Part shown: one piece after another, positions 1-5,120 of the stretch
Layout of the letters: each line of letters opens with the position of its first letter
How positions within the stretch are numbered: the stretch's first letter is position 1
Source of the DNA: an uncultured Saprospiraceae bacterium
Lineage (GTDB): Bacteria; Bacteroidota; Bacteroidia; Chitinophagales; Saprospiraceae
Direction of reading: 5' to 3'
Length of the DNA: 6,738 bases
Assembly: GCA_937973565.1 (NCBI GenBank)
Contig: CALJKQ010000080.1
Span: 1 to 6,738, forward strand
Notes under the pieces: model-generated
The model's database searches: none
Seen by the model: only the letters and a program-made list of their open reading frames with translations
What the model was told of the DNA's origin: nothing
Program-made: the position numbers and the translations under genes

Positions 1-1
1 A

Positions 2-271
2 TTCAATGCGCTTCGCTTAGTTCAATACGCTTCGCTTAGTTCAATACGCTTCGCTTAGTTCAATACGCTTCGCTCAATTCAATACGCTTCGCTTAGTTCA
101 ATACGCTTCGCTCAATTCAATGCGCTTTGCTTAGTTCAATACGCTTCGCTTAATTCAATGCGCTTCGCTTAGTTCAATACGCTTCGCTCAATTCAATGCG
201 CTTCGCTTAGTTCAATACGCTTCGCTTAGTTCAATACGCTTCGCTCAATGCAATACGCGCTTCGCGCTTAG
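2..271. repeat. 19-bp tandem repeat array, 13 units plus one degenerate unit
   Basis: Thirteen consecutive 19-bp units fill 2-248, with consensus TTCAATACGCTTCGCTTAG. Units differ only by substitutions: A or G at unit position 7, TTAG, TCAA or TTAA at the end, and one C to T in the seventh unit (116-134). There are no indels. A fourteenth unit (249-271) is expanded to 23 bp. The unit length is not a multiple of three and every unit contains TAG or TAA, or their complements, so all six frames are interrupted and the array cannot code. Each unit's minus strand carries GCGAAGC, a known very stable DNA mini-hairpin sequence. The function is unknown. Confidence 0.95.
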
Positions 272-323
272 TGCAATGCTCGATGCTATGCACCTCGCGC
301 AATACCCTTTTCGCTCAAGACGT

Positions 324-353
324 AAGTCGCCCTTCGACAAGCTCAGGGTGACT
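324..353. repeat. Stem-loop built on the CCCTTCGACAAGCTCAGGG repeat
   Basis: Bases 325-333 can pair with 345-353 (nine pairs, one G-T wobble) around an 11-base apical segment. The core at 330-348 recurs at 530-548 with one difference and at 5132-5150 with two. On the minus strand the stem continues through two adjacent G-A mismatches, which can stack as sheared pairs. From memory, this 19-mer is a common dispersed intergenic repeat in many bacterial genomes; that was not checked here. Confidence 0.7.
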
Positions 354-359
354 GAACGG

Positions 360-376
360 TTTCGGCAAGGCCGAAA
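360..376. repeat. Stem-loop, 7-bp stem with AAG loop
   Basis: TTTCGGC (360-366) is the exact reverse complement of GCCGAAA (370-376). Five A residues follow on the + strand. It is the second of four adjacent hairpins and abuts the next one without a gap, so it is more likely part of a palindromic element than a stand-alone terminator. Confidence 0.65.
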
Positions 377-398
377 AAATTGATCGGCAGGTCAATTT
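377..398. repeat. Stem-loop, 9-bp stem with GGCA loop
   Basis: AAATTGATC (377-385) pairs with GGTCAATTT (390-398) with one T-G wobble, leaving a four-base loop. It starts directly after the hairpin at 360-376. Confidence 0.65.
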
Positions 399-408
399 AG
401 TGAAGAAA

Positions 409-427
409 CCTCGCGCTAAACGCGAGG
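409..427. repeat. Stem-loop, 7-bp GC-rich stem with CTAAA loop
   Basis: CCTCGCG (409-415) is the exact reverse complement of CGCGAGG (421-427). Just outside it, CGACTT (431-436) is complementary to AAGTCG (324-329), which could close all four hairpins into one branched structure. That closing pair competes with the outer part of the first hairpin. Confidence 0.65.
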
Positions 428-527
428 CAACGACTTGAGTTCTAAAAAGGTGCCTAATAAATTGTTTAATTCTCGTATCTTATATTTCTATTTGTCAATG
501 TTGTATTTATAGGAAATAATCGCAAGT

Positions 528-665
528 CGCCCTTCGACAAGCACAGGGCTCAAAGATCAATACTGTTGAACCTAAGGACAATACGATTCTCGCGCAAGTC
601 GCCTGCCGCGTGTCGCAAAACGCGTCTCGCGTCTCCGATAACCCGTCTCGGATAACCCGTCTCGG
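528..665 (+). repeat. Composite repeat module, copy A
   Basis: This module recurs in the same orientation at 5130-5268. Bases 528-605 align without gaps to 5130-5207, with 72 of 78 identical by hand count; the last 47 (559-605 and 5161-5207) are identical. A short run of 14-bp units follows: one AAAACGCGTCTCGC unit (617-630), a 7-base spacer, then two ATAACCCGTCTCGG units (638-651 and 652-665). The module begins with the dispersed CCCTTCGACAAG hairpin core. It ends 16 bases before the -33 element of the promoter serving the gene at 861. Confidence 0.9.
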
Positions 666-681
666 TTACCGTTACCCCGAT

Positions 682-712
682 TTTGCCATTCCCCCTCCAA
701 CCCTTATCTTTG
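682..712 (+). promoter_or_regulatory. Bacteroidota-type promoter upstream of the FG-GAP gene
   Basis: TTTG at 682-685 is followed after 19 bases by TATCTTTG (705-712). This fits the Bacteroidota primary sigma consensus (TTG at -33, TAnnTTTG at -7) exactly. Transcription would start a few bases after 712, giving a leader of roughly 140 bases before the ATG at 861. No competing site was seen closer to the gene. Confidence 0.7.
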
Positions 713-860
713 CCGGGCTTCCAGTACCGAATGTAAATGAACAAAGCCGGACACAGCATCCTCTGTTTTTAATTTATACAATCGGAAAGGGTCGTTCCGG
801 GCAATGTAAGGTTGCCTGAATGGAATCTTAAAATCGAATTTTTAACAGTAAAACAGAAAA

Positions 861-2270
861 ATGAAAAAGGGATTTGCGTTGTGGATGATGGTTGTTTTGA
901 ATTTACCAATGGCTCATGCACAGTTTGTGATTTTTGATGTATCGAGGTTTAATACCAATTCAAATCAACCGGAGAGCATTGTCCACCTAGATGTGGAAAA
1001 GGATGGAGATGCAGATTTTGTGGTGGCTTTTTCGAAGGATAAAAAAGTGGTTCTGTACCGAAAAAACGATACCGAAAATAAGTACAGTATTGTGCCCATG
1101 TATTCCGATTTGGAGGGTGCATCTGATCTTACCAAGGGGGATTTCAACAACGACGGTTTTGAAGACATCATAGCCAGTGGCACAGTTGCCGGCAACCACA
1201 GGATCGTATTTATGGAAAACAATAAAACAGGTGGTTTTAGGCAATTTGAAGAGGTGGTAAAATCAACTTCCAATGCGTATCAGGGGCTGGAGGCAATCGA
1301 CTTTGACCAGGATGGTGATCTGGATTTTCTTTCGGTGGAATTTTCTACCGTCAGTGATCCGGGAGATCTTACTTTATGGCAGAATGATGGCAGCGCCAAC
1401 TTCACCGCCAAAGTTTTCAGCTCCAACAGTGTGGATGCCCGCCAATCCACATCCTTGGATTATGATAAAGATGGCGACCTCGATGTAATAGTGGCAGAAG
1501 GTCTGGGTAAAAAACTGGCCCTTTACACCAACAATGGCAGCTTGTCATTTACCAAAAAGACTTTGATTGCCGACCTCAATATCTGTAATTCTCTGGCCAC
1601 GCACGATTTCAACAACGATCAAAAACCCGACTTCCTCTTGTCGGAATACGTGGGCGACATGGTAAAACTATACGTAAGCAATGCCGCTAACACCTACGAT
1701 CTCGTAGTGATAAACGGCACTGTTGATGCTCCCGGAGATGTGGCCATCATCGACTTCCAAAAGGATGGCAGCATGGATATTTTGATAGCGTCTTACTTTG
1801 AAAACAACATTAAAATGTACACCAATGCCGGTAATGGAGCCAATGGCCTGCCTCAATTCAACAACATCGGCTCCTATTCCCTGTCCAACGCCTACTCTCT
1901 GACCGTAGGCGATTTTAACCAGGACAACAAAGAAGATTTCGCCGCTGTAGGCCTGGGCTACTCCGGCTTTGTCACCTTCCACAACGAAACCGTAATCGTC
2001 TCTGTAGACGACCTCTCCTACAATGCCTTTGATGTAAGCCTCTATCCAAGCCTGGTCTCCCATAACCTGACCATCCAAACCCAATCTGATAGAGCCATCG
2101 ACCAGATCACCATCTACAACGTATCTGGCCATGCCATCTACCACCAGCAAGTATCCGACATCACCACCACCCTGGATTGTAGCTCATTTGCTCCCGGCAC
2201 TTATTTTGCCAAAGTCAATGACATGGCAGGAAGAACCAAAACCATCCGGTTTATAAAAGTAGAGTATTAG
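861..2270 (+). CDS. Secreted FG-GAP/VCBS seven-bladed propeller protein with type IX sorting domain
   Basis: The protein has 469 residues. Residues 1-20 form a signal peptide (MKK, hydrophobic core, AHA before Q21). Seven calcium-loop motifs of the DxDxDGxxD type begin at residues 44, 94, 147, 200, 249, 298 and 351. Their spacing of 49-53 residues fits one complete seven-bladed beta-propeller, as in FG-GAP/VCBS proteins. The fifth and seventh loops lack the usual Gly. Residues about 390-469 match the type IX secretion C-terminal sorting domain (type A): a LYPS motif near the start, then IYNVSG and PGTYFAKV, ending in a short basic strand. The product should cross the inner membrane by Sec and then be exported or surface-anchored by the type IX system. 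No catalytic domain is visible; adhesion or ligand binding is an inference. The start follows an A-rich leader and gives a proper signal peptide. Confidence 0.93.
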   Translation: MKKGFALWMMVVLNLPMAHAQFVIFDVSRFNTNSNQPESIVHLDVEKDGDADFVVAFSKDKKVVLYRKNDTENKYSIVPMYSDLEGASDLTKGDFNNDGFEDIIASGTVAGNHRIVFMENNKTGGFRQFEEVVKSTSNAYQGLEAIDFDQDGDLDFLSVEFSTVSDPGDLTLWQNDGSANFTAKVFSSNSVDARQSTSLDYDKDGDLDVIVAEGLGKKLALYTNNGSLSFTKKTLIADLNICNSLATHDFNNDQKPDFLLSEYVGDMVKLYVSNAANTYDLVVINGTVDAPGDVAIIDFQKDGSMDILIASYFENNIKMYTNAGNGANGLPQFNNIGSYSLSNAYSLTVGDFNQDNKEDFAAVGLGYSGFVTFHNETVIVSVDDLSYNAFDVSLYPSLVSHNLTIQTQSDRAIDQITIYNVSGHAIYHQQVSDITTTLDCSSFAPGTYFAKVNDMAGRTKTIRFIKVEY

Positions 2271-2315
2271 GATTTCTTCAGTGAACTGAGGCATCACAAG
2301 GTAACAGAATACTTA

Positions 2316-2342
2316 CCCTAACACCAGTATGCGGGTTTAGGG
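2316..2342. repeat. Imperfect stem-loop, CCCTAA/TTAGGG arms
   Basis: CCCTAA (2316-2321) is the reverse complement of TTAGGG (2337-2342). Inside these arms is a two-by-two mismatch, then two more C-G pairs, closing a seven-base loop (2326-2332). It lies 46 bases after the stop of the FG-GAP gene and is not followed by a T-run. Confidence 0.55.
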
Positions 2343-2364
2343 ATCGGCTATCGCTGTACGAGGT

Positions 2365-2389
2365 CTGCTAATCGGAAAGCAGTTAGCAG
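2365..2389. repeat. Stem-loop, 7-bp perfect stem
   Basis: CTGCTAA (2365-2371) is the exact reverse complement of TTAGCAG (2383-2389), with an 11-base loop. With the hairpin at 2316-2342 it makes this gap look structured. It could be part of a small RNA, a palindromic element or a decayed insertion; I do not recognise a family. Confidence 0.55.
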
Positions 2390-2533
2390 CTTAACTGGCA
2401 TGAGCCTGGTAGATGAGCCGTTCTAGTCCCTCCCTGGATATTTTTCCCTATGCGTGTTTACTTGTTAGCTCCCCCAATATCACACCCATATCTGTCCTAA
2501 AATTTCATTTTATTTCCGAAAAACATAATAAAA

Positions 2534-2550
2534 TTATTGAAAAACAATAA
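2534..2550. promoter_or_regulatory. Candidate operator: inverted repeat over the -33 element
   Basis: TTATTG (2534-2539) and CAATAA (2545-2550) are exact reverse complements separated by AAAAA. The left arm contains the -33 TTG. A dimeric regulator bound here would block the promoter, and the Xre-family protein encoded second in this operon is the obvious candidate. The position and symmetry are seen directly; binding is inferred, and short AT-rich dyads also arise by chance. Confidence 0.5.
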
Positions 2551-2566
2551 ATATTTATTACCTTTG
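2537..2566 (+). promoter_or_regulatory. Bacteroidota-type promoter of the DUF2975 operon
   Basis: TTG at 2537-2539 is followed after exactly 19 bases by TACCTTTG (2559-2566), a full match to the Bacteroidota -33/-7 consensus. Transcription should begin about 5-8 bases after 2566, giving a leader of roughly 20 bases before the ATG at 2593. It probably serves the DUF2975 gene, the regulator and perhaps the hydrolase. Confidence 0.78.
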
Positions 2567-2592
2567 TGACATCATTCTAAATTTTTAACACG

Positions 2593-3129
2593 ATGTCTGG
2601 GACAAATAAATTCATATTTTGGGGCCTATATACGGTGGCTTGGCTCATTTTTGTAGGCTTATCTATTGAAGCTGGGGGCTTAATCGTCAATTTCATTTTC
2701 AGTTTGGTTAAGCCTGAGTTTCTACCCAATCTTTACCAAAAGCTGGACTTAATGGAGTTGTATAAAGAAAGCCAATTCGCTTTTTTCGGCGTCTATGGCT
2801 TTATTTTGGGTATTTCAATTTTAAAGGCCGTTATGTTTTACATGGTTATCAGACTAATGCACAAAATGGATTTGACAAAGCCGTTCAGCAATTTTGTAGC
2901 GAGACAAATTTCAATCATTAGTTATTTCACCATTTTAATTGGCTTCCTGAGTTACATTGCCAGGCACTTAACGAATAGTTTGATGGATCACGGTTATGCA
3001 ACCCTTGAGTTGTCCCCATTTTGGGCAGACAGCCAGGCATTCATTGTAATGGGGGCAGTCATCTATATCATTGCAACAATTTTCAGGAAGGGAGTGGATA
3101 TTCAAAACGAAAACGATCTAACAGTATAA
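2593..3129 (+). CDS. DUF2975 family membrane protein
   Basis: The protein has 178 residues and four hydrophobic helices, at about residues 7-38, 64-90, 104-124 and 147-164. The C-terminus, FRKGVDIQNENDLTV, is the ending typical of DUF2975 proteins, and the length is normal for the family. The family's molecular role is not established. Its genes are regularly followed at once by a small Xre-type regulator, as here (3 bases between stop and next start), so a membrane-signal or regulator-control role is inferred rather than shown. The start lies just after the consensus promoter at 2537-2566 and follows the A/T-rich leader usual in Bacteroidota. Confidence 0.88.
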   Translation: MSGTNKFIFWGLYTVAWLIFVGLSIEAGGLIVNFIFSLVKPEFLPNLYQKLDLMELYKESQFAFFGVYGFILGISILKAVMFYMVIRLMHKMDLTKPFSNFVARQISIISYFTILIGFLSYIARHLTNSLMDHGYATLELSPFWADSQAFIVMGAVIYIIATIFRKGVDIQNENDLTV

Positions 3130-3132
3130 GTT

Positions 3133-3357
3133 ATGGCTATCATTGTAAACTTGGATGTGATGATGGCAAAGCGGAAAATGTCGCTTAATGAGCTGTCAGA
3201 AAAGGTGGAGCTGACGCTTTCCAATCTTTCTATTTTAAAAACGGGAAAAGCAAAAGCCATTCGTTTTAGTACTTTGGAGGCTATTTGTAAGGCTTTAGAC
3301 TGTCAGCCTGCTGATATTTTGGAATACAGGAAGGACGAAAATGACAATTCTCAATAG
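3133..3357 (+). CDS. YozG-like Xre-family transcriptional regulator
   Basis: The protein has 74 residues and is essentially a bare Cro/C1-type DNA-binding domain. The helix-turn-helix is MSLNELSEKVELTLSNLSIL (residues 16-35), with the recognition helix starting near residue 29. It is followed by the family-typical stretch ending FSTLEAICKALDCQPADILEY (45-65) and a short charged tail. Length and sequence match the small HTH_26/YozG group. The gene starts 3 bases after the DUF2975 stop, so the two are almost surely co-transcribed and translationally coupled. With no ligand or dimerisation domain beyond the HTH, its activity may depend on the DUF2975 partner. The inverted repeat at 2534-2550 is a plausible autoregulatory target. 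Confidence 0.92.
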   Translation: MAIIVNLDVMMAKRKMSLNELSEKVELTLSNLSILKTGKAKAIRFSTLEAICKALDCQPADILEYRKDENDNSQ

Positions 3358-3377
3358 TAAAATAAATCGGTCAGATC

Positions 3378-4472
3378 ATGGAAGCAGAAAAAAAGAAGCA
3401 ATCGCTTTTTAGACAAATCTTCAAATGGATTTTCCGGAGCTTGGGAATCATTTTTCTCATCCTGCTTATATGGAGTTTCATTCCAATAAGCCCGACCCTT
3501 AAACCCATTCAGCCCGGCGCCAATACCAAATATTGGGCAATGCAGGATGGATATAAAATTGCCTATACAAAAATAGAAGGAGATCCTGCCAACACAAATC
3601 CTGCCATCATCTTTTTGCATGGAGGGCCCGGTGGCTACATTCATTCGGCTATCATCCATCAAATGAAAGCAGTGGCACAGCAGGGATACGATGTGTATTT
3701 ATACGACCAAATGGGTTCCGGCTTATCAGACAGACTTCCAAAGCCCAAAGACTATTCCTTTGAAAGACATTTAAGGGATTTAAATGAAATAATAAATACT
3801 CAAATCAAAGCAGAAAAGGTTGTTTTAATCGGGCATTCTTTCGGGGGTATTTTAGCAACACATTTTACAGCCAATCATAAAGAGAAAGTCGACAAATTAA
3901 TACTTTCATCGCCCGGCGATTTGCAACCGTACAGAACAAATGAAGACGGAACCATGGCGGATATGCATACAATGTATCCCATTCCTGCTCAATACCCATT
4001 CAAAACACCGTTAGAAGTTTTTGAACAAACAGAAAAAGATCTTCTGCAACCGAGAATTGTTATGTCCATGTTTTGTGCATTGGCATTTAACTTTAAGTGG
4101 GCAAGCGACCGCGAGTTTGATGATTACACAAATACAATGGCCTCAAAATTTACCAAAGGAATGGTGGCCGACCCCGGGAATGTGAAACCGGAAGAGGGTG
4201 GGGCAGGAGGATATTCTCACGGCTTTAGCAATTTTTATGGTGACCTTGAAGATGTCAGACCAAAATTAAAACAACTCAATATACCCACCCTTGTTATGCA
4301 GGGGCAGTATGACCAGGGCGAGTATTCAAGTGTGTATGAATATGCAGATTTATTAAAAGGTCAATATGTATTTATCGAAAATGCAGGTCATATCATCTGG
4401 TGGGACAAACCGAATGAGTACAATCAAGCCATCCTCAATTTTTTGGGTGGTGATAAAACAAAGAACCAATAA
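3378..4472 (+). CDS. Membrane-anchored alpha/beta hydrolase, proline iminopeptidase-like (S33)
   Basis: The protein has 364 residues. A basic N-terminus (residues 1-20) precedes one hydrophobic helix (about 21-37), a likely inner-membrane anchor or uncleaved signal placing the enzyme outside the cytoplasm. The alpha/beta-hydrolase fold follows: the oxyanion-hole motif HGGPGG (81-86), typical of proline iminopeptidases; DQMGSGLSD (110-118); the nucleophile elbow GHSFGG with Ser154; then Asp312 and His338 (NAGH) completing the triad. HGGPGG with GHSFGG points to peptidase family S33, so removal of N-terminal residues from short peptides is plausible. Esterase or other hydrolase activity is not excluded. 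The gene begins 20 bases after the regulator with no promoter seen between them, so read-through from 2537 is likely. Confidence 0.88.
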   Translation: MEAEKKKQSLFRQIFKWIFRSLGIIFLILLIWSFIPISPTLKPIQPGANTKYWAMQDGYKIAYTKIEGDPANTNPAIIFLHGGPGGYIHSAIIHQMKAVAQQGYDVYLYDQMGSGLSDRLPKPKDYSFERHLRDLNEIINTQIKAEKVVLIGHSFGGILATHFTANHKEKVDKLILSSPGDLQPYRTNEDGTMADMHTMYPIPAQYPFKTPLEVFEQTEKDLLQPRIVMSMFCALAFNFKWASDREFDDYTNTMASKFTKGMVADPGNVKPEEGGAGGYSHGFSNFYGDLEDVRPKLKQLNIPTLVMQGQYDQGEYSSVYEYADLLKGQYVFIENAGHIIWWDKPNEYNQAILNFLGGDKTKNQ

Positions 4473-4676
4473 CGATAAATGAAATGGGTAAAAAATAAAA
4501 ACACATGTTTTGCCATGCAAATAGATATGGAGTAAACTGACAAAACTATTGATAAAGTAAAAGCCATCGCTGACCCCACTTAATGCCGAAGTCAACCATG
4601 TCCTAAATTAGCCTTTTGGCAAAATTCCGGACCCTGCAGCTTGGTAAATTTTGGTAAGGCAACATAACAACACCAC
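4473..4676. other. Intergenic region with an imperfect inverted repeat
   Basis: No gene is visible. The first 140 bases are AT-rich with no recognisable signal. The last 70 contain a 50-base imperfect palindrome (4611-4660). The nearest promoter-like match is TAAATTTTG (4645-4653), one base longer than TAnnTTTG and with the nearest upstream TTTG 26 bases away, so it is not called. Confidence 0.6.
4611..4660. repeat. 50-bp imperfect inverted repeat upstream of the DUF1801-like gene
   Basis: GCCTT (4611-4615) pairs with AAGGC (4656-4660). After a small internal loop, CAAAATT (4620-4626) pairs with AATTTTG (4647-4653). The 20-base apical segment contains CTGCAG. The fold ends 16 bases before the ATG at 4677, so it would sit in the leader or act as a terminator-like barrier between the hydrolase and this gene. 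Confidence 0.5.
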
Positions 4677-5120
4677 ATGATGAATGAAACACGCCCCATC
4701 CACCCTGACTTTCAGTTTTTCCTGGAGTTTAAAGACACGGAAGTCATTGATTTATTCAAAGATCTACGAACATACATTTTAGCGTTGTACCCCGACTGTA
4801 ATGAACTGTTATACCATACCCATGCCCTGACAGCAGTATTTTCAATCTCAGACAAATTATCAGATGCTTTTTGTATGTTGCCCATTTATTCCAACCATCT
4901 GAACCTGGGATTTAATAAGGGTACCCTTTTAAAAGACCCAAATAAACTCTTGACCGGCACAGGCAATTTAATCAGACACATCGACATAAAAAAACCGACT
5001 GATTACCGAAACCCACAAGTAAAAGCACTCATTCAAAATGCCATTGACTTTGCCATAAAAGACATGGACAAACCAACAAAATCAATCGGCAAGACCATTT
5101 CAAAAATCAAGAAGAATTAA
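4677..5120 (+). CDS. DUF1801-like protein
   Basis: The protein has 147 residues with no signal peptide or membrane helix, so it is probably cytoplasmic. It resembles DUF1801 (YdhG-like) proteins: YPDCNELLY (residues 38-46), HLNLGF (74-79), then a glycine-containing stretch through LLTGTG to IRHI (91-102) and a C-terminal helix. The tail (131-147) is lysine-rich. The biochemical function of the family is not known. The ATG at 4677 is followed at once by a second in-frame ATG at 4680, and either could be used. The gene lies 204 bases after the hydrolase and has no clear promoter of its own. Repeat module B begins 9 bases after its stop. Confidence 0.85.
   Translation: MMNETRPIHPDFQFFLEFKDTEVIDLFKDLRTYILALYPDCNELLYHTHALTAVFSISDKLSDAFCMLPIYSNHLNLGFNKGTLLKDPNKLLTGTGNLIRHIDIKKPTDYRNPQVKALIQNAIDFAIKDMDKPTKSIGKTISKIKKN

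Larger units (their letters stand above)
1..860. other. Gene-free, repeat-rich intergenic region
   Basis: No convincing coding region was found here. The two short open frames near 550-819 lie across repeat module A and the promoter, and their translations simply read the repeats. In order, the region holds a 19-bp tandem array, four consecutive stem-loops, an AT-rich stretch (about 450-520), repeat module A and a consensus promoter for the gene at 861. The left edge is inside the tandem array, so the array may continue outside the window. Confidence 0.8.
2271..2592. other. Intergenic region with two stem-loops and a promoter
   Basis: No open frame of note was found. The first half (about 2316-2440) is mixed in composition and contains two strong inverted repeats. 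The second half (from about 2490) turns AT-rich and ends in the promoter and leader of the DUF2975 gene. No clear terminator (hairpin plus T-run) was found after 2270. A six-pair hairpin with a TGAA loop at about 2277-2292 lacks a T-tract. Confidence 0.7.

Noticed and set aside
2..271. CRISPR array
   Set aside because: The units are contiguous, with no unique spacers of constant length between repeats, and no cas genes are present.
550..819. Open frames on both strands (about 69 codons each) across module A and the promoter
   Set aside because: Both translate the repeat module and the sequence behind it. They match no family I know, and the + strand frame overlaps a consensus promoter and the leader of the gene at 861.
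1668..2150. Antisense open frame of 160 codons
   Set aside because: It lies entirely inside the FG-GAP gene and mirrors its repeats. It is explained by the C-rich codon use in that half of the gene.
2277..2292. Rho-independent terminator after the FG-GAP gene
   Set aside because: The hairpin is short (six pairs, one wobble) and is not followed by a T-run.
4353..4595. Minus-strand open frame of 80 codons with a CAAAACTA motif (4541-4548) as a reverse -7 element
   Set aside because: Half of it overlaps the hydrolase gene, there is no correctly spaced -33 element, and the protein resembles nothing known to me.
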